Shown in pieces: positions 25,601 to 37,079 of a DNA stretch of 64,000 nt. The notes below the pieces were generated by a model, which saw only the letters and a program-made list of their open reading frames with translations, was not told the origin of the DNA and ran no database searches. Position 1 is the stretch's first letter. Every line of letters begins with the position of its first letter. The stretch covers positions 1 to 64,000 of the forward strand of contig NW_024589883.1 of NCBI RefSeq assembly GCF_018446385.1, written 5' to 3'. Origin of the DNA: Zingiber officinale (lineage: Eukaryota > Streptophyta > Magnoliopsida > Zingiberales > Zingiberaceae). Position numbers and translations under genes: made by a program.

Positions 25601-28600
25601 TAAATAAAATGTATTAAAAATTAATGTAATAGGATACTAGTAAATGATGAAGAAATAAAAGGACGGTGAAAGAGATATTTTCATCAACTTTTTAATGAAA
25701 GTTTAGATGACCAATTTAACTTAGTTAATTTAAGTAGGTCAAATGAACATAAAAATTTAAATTTTTATCGTAGAATTCAAACTTTAGAAATTTAACAAAT
25801 TTTAAATGGAATGCACATGGAAAAGTCGTTGGACCAGATGATATTCTGATAGATGTATAGAAATGTCTAGGGAAATAAGATATTGAATGACTTCTAAAAT
25901 TATTTAACATGATATTAAAAATGAAAAAAATACCTGATCAATGGTGGATAAGTACTCTAGTTTCCTTATATAAGAACAAGAGAGACGTATGAAATTGTGA
26001 AAACTATAGGGGTATTAAACTAATGAGTCGGAAAAAGTAATAGAAAAAAGATTAAGGAAGGAGACCATGGTGATCAAAAATCAATTTGGGTTCATGCCGG
26101 GAAGGTCGACAATAGAAGTTATACATCTTCGACAATTAATTGAAAAATATCGGGAGCAAAAATAAGATCTACACATAGTATTCATTGACTTATAAAAAAC
26201 TTATAATAGAGTTACAAGAAAAATTATATGGAAAATTCTAGAAAAAAGCGGTGTTAGTGTAACATCTATTGAACTAATTAAGGATATGTACGAGGATGTA
26301 ACAACTAGAGTAAAGACTTCGGGCGGAGTAATTGAAGCATTTCCAATAAAATTAGGGTTACATTAAGGATCAACTCTAAGTCCCTGTGTATATATAAGAC
26401 ACAGTATCGTGGTGTATGTTATTTGCAAATAATATTATTTTGATAGATGAAACAAGTGAAGAAGTAAATAATAAACTAGAATCTGGTAGAAAATACTAGA
26501 AGGAAAAATATTAGGCTTAGTAGAATAAAGACAGAATAAATGAAATTTAAGTTTAACAATATTAGACGTGATGAAATAATTGTTAAAATAAGAGATGACA
26601 AGTTGCTCGGAACCGAGAGTTTTAAATATTTAGGATCATTTTTGCAAAAAGATGAAGGAATTGAGAGAGATGTCTTATATAGAATACAAGCAGGATGGTT
26701 GAAATAGAGAGCATCGGGTATTTTATGTGATCGTAAAGTATACTTAAAGGAAAGTTCTATAAAACCGCAGTTAGACCTGCTATGTTATATGGAGCTAAAT
26801 ATTGGTAGCTTTATATAGAATGTTAGACTATGACTCGAGCACATGAGCAAAAGATCTGAGTTGCATAGATAAGGATGTTAAGGTGGATGTGCGGACATAC
26901 GAGGATGGACAAAATAATAAATGAGAGCATTAGAGAGAAAGTCGGAGTTGCATCTATTGAGGGAAAACTACAAGAGACACGTTTAAGATGGTATACTTAG
27001 ACAATCAATCCAGTTAGGCAATGTCAAACTATGACAAACACGCATGTTAAACGAGGAGAAAGACTAAAAAAGATTTGGTTAGCAATAATAAAACAAGATA
27101 AAATTTATTTAAGTATAGATGATTGATCCTGTCTTCTGCGTTGACCAAGTCGTCCAAAGTCTTTTGGTCAACACAACCAGCGACCGGGTTACCCCGATCC
27201 CTGGTACCTCGATGCTCGAGGTGGGTTCCGCGAACATATGAGCAGTCAGATAACAATAGAGAAATAAATGCACGAATAAGAAGTACGAGAACGTACCCTG
27301 ACCCCGGGGGGGGGGGCGCCCTCGGATGGGTCGGTGAGCTGATTGCGATGCTGATCGAGTTGTCGTGGCCCGGATGAGTAGATGGACGTGAGCTAGCTGG
27401 GGAGCCGGATCTAAGAGCGACACCCTGGAATCCAGTGCGGCAAGGCTCCAGAAAGACAACACGTAGGCCGGGTATGATAGCGGTTCGTAGGCCGGTGCAC
27501 GGCACACAAACCGGATAATACGACACGCAAGCCGGATAACCAACAACCCACAATCATAATAGTGATACGAAGAGTAAAATACAACGGCTCGATGGTTGGA
27601 ACCACATCGGCTCGCAGGCCGAACATCATCTCGACCCGAAGGTCGGGGTAAACAAACCTGAGCACTTCAGACTGCGGCTGTTCGGAGGGTGACGGCGGAT
27701 GGTTGCACCGATGGTGACGGCGGACAACTACACGGATGGTGGCGGCGGACAGCTGCTCGGAGAGCAACGGCGGGCGGCTGCCTGGAGAGCGACGGCAAGC
27801 GGCTGCATGGAGGCGGTACCCGCTGTAGTCGCCGACAACGACCACTGGAGGTGGTACCCGGCGGCGGTGGCGGAGGTGTCGGTGGCTACTGGAGACGCTG
27901 GCGGCGGCTGTGGTAGCCTCCGGAAGCGGCAGTGACGGTGGGGGAGGTCGGTTGCAGCTGGAGGAGGTGGCGCTGGCCGGAAGCAACAACGCCTGTCGCT
28001 AGAGGTGGAGGCCTAGAGAACTCACTGTGGTGCTTGGCGGCGGAATGTTGCTCGCGCGAAGAAAGGAAGAGGAGGTGGTGGCCAACGAACGACGTCGGCG
28101 AAGGAGCAGACGATGCTGGCGATTAGGTCGCGATGGCGTGGAGCCACGGCTCGACGGCGGCGAAGCCGCGTGATGCGCCGGCAGTAGCGGCGAGAGGCAC
28201 CGATGTTGAGAGAGAAAGGAGGAGGTGGCCCGAGGACGCTCGTCACCGGCGGATCTCTTCGGCGTCAATGACGATGGACCAAGAAGAAGCTCTTTCTTCT
28301 TCCCCAAGTGGCGGCGGCGAAACCAGACCTCCCTAGTGGCGGCGCTGCGGAGAAGAGGAAAGGAGGTATAAGAGAGGAGGAAGGGAGCGCCGGCGGCTTC
28401 GTCGGCGCAGGCGAAGGGTGCGAGTGGGAGAAAGCGCTCCTTGGCTGGCGGCGGCCCCCTCCCTTTTTCCTCTCTGTGAACAGTGCTTTAAGCACTAAAA
28501 CCTTAAAGGCATTAACCCTTAAAGGGACGAAAATGCCCCCTTCCCTCTCCTTAATTCCTCTCATGTCCTAAACTATATCCGGATCAATGATAAAATAGTA

Positions 28601-29052
28601 TGAGATACAGTTTAATGACGTAAAAGGATTCATATAATCGACCTCATCTAATAGGATAAGACTTGATTGTTGTTGTTTAGTCGATAAGTGATGAATAGAA
28701 TAATAGAAAAAACAATTGATCATCTTGTTGACTGATACTATTGTAAAATTCACGTATTGTGCTCTGTATGTAGATTTTTGTGCATACTTTTCATATGATC
28801 TTCCTTTTGTGTTTCATAACGATTTCATCTTCCATCGACACTCCATCCTGTTGCCTTCTCTTGGGCAATAAGCATCCACTTAGTCACAAGTTGACCTTGC
28901 AGGTTAAGTCAGTGAAGATTAAGCCTGGGACGGGCACTCACAACGGTTGCGGTATCGATGGGGAACTTCTTCGTGTTAAAGGACAGGTTATGTGTTCTTT
29001 GCTTCCGACCCAATGCAGACTCATCGGCCGCCCCGCCGAAGATTGTAAATAA
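10646..29052 (+). CDS. LCBK1: Sphingoid long-chain base kinase 1 (LCBK1)
   Basis: This kinase phosphorylates sphingoid long-chain bases with ATP to make signalling lipids. Coding exons by eye: 10646-11062, 11163-11534, 11661-11754, 11835-11872, 13061-13207, 13484-13583, 23445-24412, 28903-29052. All joins keep phase and give 761 aa, against 763 for Arabidopsis LCBK1. The diacylglycerol-kinase-type catalytic domain holds NPRSGHG (about residue 242), GGDGIVNE (300-307, nucleotide-binding GGDG) and IPAGSDNSLVW. A Ser-rich linker fills exon 7, and the C-terminal block KIKPGTGTHNGCGIDGE closes the protein. The ATG at 10646 is chosen because its length matches the family. It lies in the second or later transcribed exon, so intron 1 (from 8879) is in the leader. 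Introns 6 (9.9 kb) and 7 (4.5 kb) are swollen by transposons, yet their splice sites look normal and the exons are intact. Confidence 0.93.
15160..22453 (-). mobile_element. Ty1/copia LTR retrotransposon fossil in LCBK1 intron 6
   Basis: Two short LTRs (15160-15358 and 22273-22453) bound the element, with a 5-bp target duplication GTGTT at 15155-15159 and 22454-22458. Coding remnants read on the minus strand in copia order: gag with a UBN2-like part and a zinc knuckle (about 21.4-22.25 kb), integrase (about 19.9-20.9 kb), reverse transcriptase and RNase H (about 15.7-19.6 kb). A sequence matching the initiator tRNA-Met primer site (TGGTATCAGAG on the minus strand) abuts the right LTR. The LTRs differ at roughly one base in eight by eye, so the copy is old. 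It is broken in many places. A separate LTR-like element is inserted in its RNase H end. Without that insertion it would be about 4.7 kb, normal for a small copia lineage. It lies antisense to the host gene. Confidence 0.92.
15852..18429. mobile_element. Solo-LTR-like insertion nested in the copia fossil
   Basis: A 2578-bp block begins TGTTGG and ends CCAACA, so it has TG...CA ends with a short inverted repeat. It is flanked by AGTGT (15847-15851) and AGTAT (18430-18434), a 5-bp target duplication with one difference. It splits the RNase H region of the surrounding copia element, whose sequence resumes on both sides. No coding domains are visible inside, only AT-rich repeats such as AAGGAAA-type motifs around 16.9-17.3 kb. 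It is best read as a solo LTR of a large-LTR family. A non-autonomous element cannot be excluded. Confidence 0.75.
23263..23363 (+). mobile_element. 101-bp 5'-truncated LINE tail, RTE-like
   Basis: Perfect 17-bp direct repeats (TTTGATTCGTTAGCAAC) at 23246-23262 and 23364-23380 flank a 101-bp insert. Its start (ACAGGATAAAAT) and end (GGATAAAGACTTGATTGTT) match the 3' end of the larger LINE at 24.7-28.7 kb. It is a very short 5'-truncated retrocopy, ending 81 bases before LCBK1 exon 7. Confidence 0.85.
24737..28672 (+). mobile_element. RTE-type LINE, 5'-truncated, split by a solo LTR
   Basis: The element lies in LCBK1 intron 7 in the sense direction. Flanking 18-bp direct repeats (TTGTTTAGTCGATTAGTG at 24719-24736; one mismatch at 28673-28690) mark a target duplication. 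It begins inside the endonuclease domain (FIGGDVN-like motif near 24.82 kb). Reverse transcriptase blocks follow: NCENYRGIKL near 26.0 kb, NQFGFMPGRST near 26.1 kb, and the FIDL.KTYNRV-type catalytic block near 26.2 kb. The 3' end is GATAAGACTTGATTGTTGTTG, as in plant RTE LINEs with TTG tails. Several in-frame stops (for example in the endonuclease and RT) and frameshifts make it a dead copy. A 1463-bp solo LTR interrupts it at 27124. LINE sequence alone is about 2.47 kb. Confidence 0.9.
27124..28586. mobile_element. GC-rich solo LTR inserted in the LINE
   Basis: A 1463-bp block starts TGATCC and ends GGATCA (TG...CA with inverted hexamers). It has a perfect 5-bp target duplication ATGAT at 27119-27123 and 28587-28591. 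LINE sequence resumes directly on the other side. The inside is GC-rich, with imperfect repeats of GGCGGC/GCTGC type at about 27.67-27.93 kb that give long meaningless open frames on both strands. No gag or pol domains are seen, so a solo LTR is the simplest reading. It is younger than the LINE it splits. Confidence 0.85.
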
Positions 29053-32000
29053 CTCTATATCTTAAACTCTGAGATCTGGATTTCTAAGACGAATTCTGAC
29101 CTGCAAGCATCGAGTCGAAGAAACAAACACTGTTCCTGATGTTCATATGTGTGAGTGATCTTTTCTTTCTAAATCCCCGGAACTTTTGTTGTATGCTTTC
29201 CTGTTGTATTACGAGCATAGCATTCCCTCCCTCCCTCTCTCCCTCTCTTTCTTTTTCTTTTATTTATTTCATTTTTTCTCGGTTTTTGTATAAACAACTT
29301 ATTATTATCTGCTAATATCCAGATGCTTCTGCTGATTGCATTCTTACTTGTTCAAAAAGGCCGATGGAATTCCTAAAAGGCACCCATAACTTTCAAATTT
29401 CTGAAAAAGGCATATTTATTTCTCATTTTATCTCTCCCATTAATCATTATGTGTTATATTATGGTGTTGATTTTTAAAATTCAATACCATTAGTCACTGC
29501 ATAAATCTTTAAACCATTTTTGTTATAGTGTTGATTTTTGAAATGTGTTGCATTGTTATAGTGATTGACGGCAGAGATAAAACAAAAAAACAAATGTGAC
29601 TTATTTGATCAATTGCCGAAATTTCATATATCAAAGGCAATCGTTAAGTCCGCAATATCTGCTGCATTTGCTACTCTTTATCGTGCATGGCTCCTGTAGC
29701 AGAATGAACATGAAGCAGTAGTAGTACACAGAGAAGGAGTCGGTCGCTGCCGTTGATGATCGAGTTGTCACGCTCAGAGAATGAATGCATGGACTTGGCC
29801 TTGTTCATGGTCGACAAGATCGTTCCTCCTCGTTCCGCCCTTTTTACTATTCACCTCGAGAACCCTCTTCTTGCACAAGTCAAGCGGGATTCTGATTGAG
29901 AGAGAAAGAGGGGACAGCGAGTGACGATGGTCTGCATGAATCCCGCCGCTCAAGACGCGGTCAGTCTGCGTTCGGACGACGTGGGTTGGGCAAGGTACGC
30001 AGCTGCTGACTTGACTCCTTTTACTGCTATTGCGCTGCTACAAAATCCAAGAGGAGGACTCTGTTATAGTGCTCAAAAACATCTGATTAGCAAGTACTGG
30101 AGATCTACAAAACAAGTACTGGTGGAGTGGACGTTTACGTGTTGTAGGGTTGTGAGTGATTGTGTGATGGATGGATGGATGGATGGGTTTGGGAGTGAGA
30201 AGACAATTGGTTTGACTTTTGAATAAAGGGGAGCCGGCAATTAAAGATTTAAAGGGCCCGGTGAGGAGTCTGAGAACTGGGAGGGACGGGAAGGGAGAGA
30301 GGGAAGAAACACAATTAGAATGAAAAGTGATAAAGAGAAAAAAAAATTAATTATGTCTTCTTTATATAATTATTATCGGTTAATTTTAATAAAAAAAGTT
30401 TGCTTTAGCTGGTAATTAAGTTTATATATATATTAATGATCGTGTAATATAATACATTGAAATCACATTAACACTTTATAATGAAATTATATTAATTAAA
30501 GTATTTTAGTATTTAAATACTAAAATAGAATCATTAGGGTAAAGTACTTGATTTTTGAAAATATGAATTATTTGGATCACCCTTACGACTTCCCTATAAA
30601 AAAAATTAATTTAATTTAATATTATACTTATCTTAGAAAAAAAATTAAGAAAAATATATTTTTTAACATTGTTGGTCTAAAATATTTATAAAAATTTCTT
30701 TGATCATAGTATTGTCAATTCTAAGATGTGGGACTAAAGAGAATTATATTTTTTTTATATAAAACAACCAAAGAAAATTAATGATGAGAAAAATTCATAA
30801 TAATATACCGCAGCTGAGTCTCAAACTCTAGATCACTGATTATTTCACTTGTAGAATTACTAATAAACCTTGAAATTATTTTAAGTGTGAATAGAAAAAA
30901 GGATATTAACGTAAATTCATTTTAGGCTTCACAAAAATTAGTTAGTAAAGGAGGAGATTTTTAATAAAATAGTAATATATATATATATATATATAACCAT
31001 AAAATTATTGTTGCTGCTTGACGTTGAAGTCACATGTTCTAGTTATACAAATAGTCTTTTATAAAATGAATTACAAAAAATATAAAGGAATATTTTAAAT
31101 GTTAAATATATAATTTTTAACAGAAGAATGTTTTTTTACTATATATATATATATATATATATAAAATGAGTTTTGTTATCCTGTATACCATTCATAAGTA
31201 TCTAGTGTTATTTTTTTAGGACCTAGGGTTTAAAATGGAAGTTAGAGTATAATATTTAGGTTAAAGAAAATGAAAATTAAAAAAAAATATTAATACTAGC
31301 TATAGGTGCTCACTATTGGAGATGTAGGATAACAAAATTTATATTATATATGATTTGTTGTACACCTTATATCCTAAAACTTAACTTTCTAAATCCTAAG
31401 CTTGGAAGAAAAAAAAATACACAGCTCACGAGGTGTGCAGCAACTAATTAATTTGTTAGCATTATCTTCGCCTCTTCCTCTCTTCTCAATCTATTAGATT
31501 CCAAACATAACTTTTAGATGTTAAACAAAGTGTCAAAGAAAATGAACAATTGTAATTAAGAAGGACTAAAAAGGAGAAGGATGAAGAGAGGAGAAACCAT
31601 AAATACATCGCCGGAGATTATAACATACCACGCACAATATCGACCGAATGCAAAATTATTTTTTTCATTTGAGACCAAGAGTACAACCCTAACCCTTAGC
31701 AAAAAGTTATCCCATTGGTAAATATGCTCATAGGCTCACTATTGCACGATGACATCCTTTATCTTCCTCTTCCAAACTCCAAATTAACACTCTCCCCCTC
31801 AACCCTGCAGAGTGTTTATCTGAAGAGGCATGATCGTCGTCGTCGTCGTCGTCTTAAGGAAGCTTTTCATTTGAGGGGAATGCTGTCTGCGTCGAGGCCT
31901 CATATCGAACAATCATAGTTTTATACAACTCCATTTTCTTTCTATTATACATTATTGTTCTTATGATCTCGGACCAGGCTTCATTCCCCTTAAACGTAGC

Positions 32001-32516
32001 TTCCAATCCATCTCTCTCCTCTGCAACTTTTTTTTTTTATATATACTGATTTCTTCGATGATTCTGTAGGTTTCTCCATATCAGAAATCAAGGTGCTGTT
32101 TCTGAACTTTAATATTTAGTTTTCAGTGCTTCTGTTTGTGCTTTTCTTCATTGAGAGAAGGAAGAAAGAGGTTTTAATCATGATCTCATCATTTGAAGGG
32201 TTTATTTTGATGCTGTTTTTTCTTTTGGATTTTTCTAATGTTTTTAGTTTTTTTAAAGAGAAGGTTTCAAAAAACAATTTTTTAAAAAAAATCTAATGAA
32301 TTTTCAAAGGTAAAAAAGGAGTAATTTTAGAGATATATTTTTTATAAAAAAAATAAAAATTTGTTTAAATGCATTAATAAGATGTATCAATTTTTTTTTT
32401 TTTGTATTAATTTTCAATGGACGGCTCTGATAAGCGGATTTAAAAGGAAGAGGCCTCCCGGTTTAAGTTTTAAGCCGAAGCAAAATCGGCACCAGAGCGA
32501 GACGCCGTCGCCGACG
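29053..32516. other. LCBK1 3'UTR and intergenic DNA
   Basis: The first few hundred bases are probably the LCBK1 3'UTR. From 29.65 to 30.25 kb the DNA is more GC-balanced and holds an unrecognised 101-codon frame (29921-30226) with no family motif, ending in a GGAT tetranucleotide repeat; it may be chance. From 30.3 to 32.4 kb it is AT-rich, with TA microsatellites near 30977-30995 and 31141-31162 and a short GTC repeat near 31833-31853. No other gene was seen. Confidence 0.55.
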
Positions 32517-33815
32517 ATGGAGTTCTGCGCAAGCTGCGGGAATCTGCTGCAGATCCAACCGGGGATTGGCCAGAGGGTTCGCTTCTATTGCCCCACTTGC
32601 CCCTACGTTTGCACCGCCATCAATAAGGAGCGTATCGATCTCTGATTTCTCCTTTTTTCCACTCTTTCTAGGGTTCTTCTCTGGTTCATGGTCACGCGTT
32701 GATCGCTCATTTTAATGTATAAAAAAAAACCTTTTTTTCTGCTTCGATTGTTCAGATTGTACGGAGGCAACGATTGGTGAAGAAGGAGTTGGACCCCATC
32801 TTCAGCGGAGCCGACGCCATGAAGTTTGCCTCTAAAACCCAAAGTACGTTGTCTCTCTCTCTCTCTCTCCATTTATTTTCATCTTTTCGAATTGAATTTC
32901 GTGCTGGGAAGGACACCAACATCTGTATGTTTGGCTTGTTCCGGTGAAGGTTCTCCTGCACTTTCTTGCTTGTTAAAATGCTACTGTCATGGTTTTGCAA
33001 AACCACCCCAAAAAAAACAAATTTTTATTTGTAATTCAGAATGAAGAAGGTATTTCATTCATAGGTCTGATGCAGTGATGCAAAAGAATGTATTAGCTTC
33101 TTTAGGTCTGATGCTTTGCTCTAGGATTGAGCCAACGCTAAGAATTTTTCTAGATACCATGATATGTTGCACATCTTGTTAGAGCAATCTCTATATTTCA
33201 AATTTGATCAACGACATATACCATCATTTATTTTTCATATTGGTAAAATTTGTATACTAGGCTTTTGCAAGAAGAATCTGTTCTGAATGCTTTTTTCAAC
33301 AAATTGTTCATACCATTGTATCATATCATATTCTCTTGGTCTAATGCTTTGCTCTAGGATTGAGCTAACAATAAGAATTTTTCTAGATACCATGATATGT
33401 TTCACATCTTGTTAGAGCAATCTCTATATTTCAAATTTGATCAATAACATATACCATCATTTATTTTTCATATTGGTAAAATTTACAAACTAAGCTTTTG
33501 CAAGAAGAATCTGTTCTGAATTCTTTCTTCAACAAATTGTTCATACCATCGTATTATATCATGTAATGCTTTCTAATCTTCAACTGGAAGGTTGTGTTTT
33601 TGTAATCTTCTACAGCAAACAATGATTTGTAGTTTCAAAATATTGATTGGACTCTCTTATGAACCTCTTCTCTCATACCTACAGCAACGTGCCCAAGATG
33701 CCATCACGGAGAGGCGTACTTCAGGCAAATGCAAATTCGATCGGCCGACGAACCAATGTCGACATTCTACCAGTGTTGCAATGACATATGCAACCATCAA
33801 TGGCGAGAAGACTAG
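32517..33815 (+). CDS. RPC10: RNA polymerase III subunit RPC10 (RPC11/POLR3K)
   Basis: A small zinc-ribbon subunit of RNA polymerase III, needed for RNA cleavage, termination and reinitiation. Exons: 32517-32627, 32756-32843, 33685-33815, giving 109 aa (human 108, Arabidopsis 106). The N-terminal ribbon is MEFCASCGNLL with CPTC; the linker has LVKKELDPIFSGADAMKFA. The C-terminal TFIIS-like ribbon has CPRC, the catalytic-loop block QIRSADEP, then CCNDIC and the family-typical end WRED. Introns 2 and 3' sites are normal. Intron 1 must start right after AAG 32627 to keep frame and length, but the intron then begins GAGCGT, not GT. The nearest real GT (32632) would break the frame. The product is otherwise intact. 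The gene could be spliced at a rare GA donor, be damaged at that base, or carry a sequencing error. Confidence 0.92.
33107..33568. repeat. Tandem duplication of about 233 bp in RPC10 intron 2
   Basis: A block starting near TGCTTTGCTCTAGGATTGAG (33112) repeats 233 bases later (33345). The two copies differ at scattered bases, by eye under a tenth. It is intronic and does not touch splice sites. Confidence 0.88.
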
Positions 33816-34066
33816 TAATACATAAGTTGCAACTGGAATAGCCGAGTGACATCTATTACTGAACTTATTTCTGCTGTCTGGGATTTCAGAGTCAATATTT
33901 TAGTTTTACTTTGTGCATTATCAGTAAATTAAAGTTGATTTTATTGTCCCTAAACTAGGTTAACACTTATTACACTTATCTAATCCATATCATCACTGTT
34001 ACGGATTAGCAAGTAAATTAGTGTCTTATGTTAATACTTAAGTGTGCCCTTTGAGGATGTTGGTGT

Positions 34067-35699
34067 CTAAACCTCTTGAGGTTGAGGCCTCACTGACTCA
34101 TCTTGGGGGACTACGGAGGAGTAGGAGGAAGCCTTCTTCCTGTCGAGGCTCGGCTCAAAGCTCGCGAGGCGCGCGAGCACGCCTACTGCCTCGACGACAC
34201 TCTCAACCCGTTCGGAGACCTCGATCAGCAGGGAAGCTGCCGTGACGAGCGGCATGGCCTCCATCAGTGACAATGTCGCTCTATGCTTCTTCACATGGTC
34301 AGTGGGGAGTGACCTGAGAGCAACTTGCAACTCTTGCACTCCGTTCTTCATCTCGACAACCAAGCAGTGGATGCTTCGAGACTCTTTCATCGACATGATG
34401 GAGCTTGATAGCTCCTTCAAGACGTTCGATGAGTCCAAGCTCAGTTTGATGCTGGCGCCGCGCAGATGGCTCTTCACGTCCTCCGGCGCCTATTCAGTAA
34501 CGAAATGGAACTCCGGTAAGCTTCTTAAAACAGGTTGAAGATTGCATTAGGCTTAAACACAGTCATGTTATACCTTGATCTCAGAGGAGATGCAGCCATT
34601 GAAGGCCTCCATGCAATATGCACAATACCTCATGGCGGCTGCCACCTTGAGGTACTGACTCCATGGATGCCGAAACCTAAACCGGCCATGCCCGGGCTCC
34701 CACTTTGCCAAATTGGCCTGAGAATCTTCGGTCGCTTTCGAGTTGAGGACACACTTGTAGCCCTGCGACTTCGCGGTGGGCAGCTCCTTTCCTTCCTCGG
34801 CCTCGTCCTCCATGAAACACTCTTCCACTAGGCCTTGTAGGGAATCTGCGAGCTTCACCAGGTTGCCGGAGACGAGGAGATGGAGTTCTTGGCCGGCCCA
34901 AACAGGGCAAACGAGGATGCAGACAATGAGGCAAATGCCGACGCCGATGCTGATGGTGTACACGCGCTCCTGCGCGAGAAAGAGCAGTTGGTCGACTCGG
35001 TACCCGGAGACGGCCACCAAGCTGAAGGTGAGGATGAAGATGGTGATGCCGTAGTCGAACCGGGCTTTGATCGCCGGAATGAATCTAGAAAATGTGGCGG
35101 CCGAAGCTGAAATAGGCAAATCAAGCAAAGCACACAGAAATCATCAGAAAACCAATCTGTTTGCTTCGAGAAGGAGAATTAGGATGAGGGTCGATCGAAG
35201 CATCACCGAGGATGAACACGGAGGCACTCAAGATGACAGGCTCTGCTTTCTCCCCTGCTTTACTCGCGGCCCAGTGGATGCCGACGGCGAGGAATCCGGC
35301 GGTCGACGTCGCGATTGATCGGTTGAATCCTTTGCACAGGCATCCACCGACGGTGTATTCGAAGACCACCACGACGGTCATGACCGCCCACATAGCCCAC
35401 CCTCCCACGCCATCGTAGAGTGGCCTCGTGTAGTAGAACAACGACACTAACGTGAGTCCAGTCCCCACCTTGACGCCATGCACCACTCTCCGGGGATCGT
35501 CGGAGCCGACCGACCAAGCCTTCCTCCCGAACCCGACCGCCTTCGATACGACAGCCAGCACGATCCCGGTCAACCAAGCCCATGCTCGGTCGACCCAATC
35601 GGGCTGAGACTCGACCACCACAGCCAATGAGCCTTGAGGCACCCTCACCCGCCATTCCAAACCGTCCTGCACTTCCTTCGCAGAAGTAGCCATAGCCAT
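34067..35699 (-). CDS. Aluminium-activated malate transporter (ALMT) family protein
   Basis: A membrane anion channel of the ALMT family, which carries malate or other anions across the plasma membrane or tonoplast. Minus-strand exons: 35699-35207, 35106-34574, 34489-34067; joins keep phase and give 482 aa. The N-terminal half holds the family's membrane segments, with KVGTGLTLVSLFYY, WAMWAVMTVVVVFEYTVGGCLCKG and the ATFSRFIP.(I/V)KARFDYG block, then SGYRVD. The long cytosolic C-terminal half has the WEP motif (AKWEPGHGRF). Length and C-terminal half suit the ALMT9/10-like tonoplast or guard-cell groups or the ALMT1 group; I cannot choose. The start is the first of two close Met codons (MAMATS). 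It converges with RPC10 (about 250 bp between stops). The gene looks intact. Confidence 0.93.
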
Positions 35700-35822
35700 A
35701 ATTGGCGAATCCCCGGCGGTCGGAGACGATGCCGGAGGTCGCCGGAGCCTATTGTATATCGTCGAAGGAAGGAGTTGCGACGGCCAATTCTTTGCACGTA
35801 GTGGAAGAGCTAGCGTCTATGG

Positions 35823-35832
35823 GTTATATAAG
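35823..35832 (-). promoter_or_regulatory. Possible TATA box of ALMT gene
   Basis: CTTATATAAC on the minus strand lies about 125 bases upstream of the ALMT start codon, a normal plant spacing for a short leader. Confidence 0.5.
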
Positions 35833-35999
35833 TGGCGAGGGCACTAAGAAGGTGACAACGGATAGGGCATGTAAAGGCCATAGGACTCAGTGGAAGGACC
35901 AAACCTTAGACAGGATATTTTTGTAGAGTACGTGTATCGCTCAATTCGTATACGTCGTCCCTAAGTGGAAAGTTTCTATATATACAGCTAGCTTTTTAG

Positions 36000-36930
36000 T
36001 TTCGGGATGTCAAAGCGATGAAGTGACGAAAAGGTTAGATGAACAATCAGGTTAACTCGTGTACGAGTGTGATCTACGAAACACTTGGAATGCCAAACCT
36101 TGAGGCAAGCAAAAATTACCTAAGTAATGCATTCGATGAGCTATGAACAATGTGTACTTAGTTGCTTATGTTGTTGAGCTATTATTGTATCTTAGGAAAA
36201 GAAAGTCTGACTCGGTCCAGTGTCCTGAGCATTTTGACTCGGTTTAGTCGAACATAAAATATATATATATATATATATATCGCATGGTTAAGATATTTGT
36301 AAGGCATTTGTCGGTAGCTAGAAAGGCAGGAACATGGCCTAGTGCAAGTTGTTCGAGAAAGAGAAGGAGATTGTTAAATGAGAGCTAGAAATATGATGAG
36401 AAGGAAAGCAAAATCAAATGAGACTACTTGCGCCAAAAGATCTAGCCGTGAGTTAGTGTAGTAGTCAATGCGCCGATCCAAGCTGTCATGCATAAGACTT
36501 CTTCCCCTCTCTCTTTTGATTTTGTTATTTTTTTCCTTTTTTGGGGTGTATAGTATAGAGAATTGTTGGTCATGAGTGGATAGCTTGACTCTGTTTTTTT
36601 TTTAAAAAAAAAACTTAAATTTAGTTGAAGCTTGACTCAATGTTGGTTCATCAGCTCTCAATTTAAGTTTGTTTAATTTGAAATTTTTATATTTTAAATT
36701 TATTTGGTTAATTATTGAATTTGATAATATAATTTTTTTTTAAAATTTTATTTATTTATTTAGCATGTTGATAAAAGTTTTATTGATGAATATTATTTAT
36801 AAACGTTATTCACGTATATTAACGAGTTGAATACATATGTTTAAGTTTATTTGTTTAATTTACGAGTTGTTCAAGTTTGTTCATTTAATTGATCTTCTGT
36901 TTATTAAACGAATATAAATAAGTTCTTACC
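36000..36930. other. Intergenic DNA with TA microsatellite
   Basis: No gene is visible. A TA dinucleotide run lies at 36259-36280. The rest is AT-rich with an uncharacterised T/A block near 36595-36800. Confidence 0.6.
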
Positions 36931-36933
36931 AAT

Positions 36934-37079
36934 TGTGGTACAAAAAAAAAGCGAATACGCTCGCCCCCAGCGTCCCCGCCAACCCGTCCCAGGGCCAACA
37001 CGGAGGAGATAAATCACGGGCGGCTACTAGCCTTTGGAATAGTGGCTAGCACATAAGGGAGGTATTTACCTCGACTTTG
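36934..37079 (-). mobile_element. tRNA-derived SINE, 5'-truncated
   Basis: The sequence is the reverse complement of the 3' part of the SINE at 7089-7303 (shared GCGAATACGCTCGCCCCCAG at the left edge). It is flanked by 18-bp direct repeats at 36916-36933 and 37080-37097 with two mismatches. The box A and box B part is absent, so this copy was truncated on insertion. Confidence 0.85.

Noticed and set aside
27411-27989. A 192-codon minus-strand open frame and several plus-strand frames in GC-rich DNA
   Set aside because: They fall inside the solo LTR, overlap on both strands, and consist of low-complexity Arg/Ser/Pro or Gly/Ala repeats.
29921-30226. A 101-codon frame
   Set aside because: No known motif, ends in a GGAT repeat; kept only as part of the intergenic description.
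34100-35670. Long plus-strand frames opposite the ALMT gene
   Set aside because: They are antisense shadows of GC-rich ALMT exons; the minus frames match the family.
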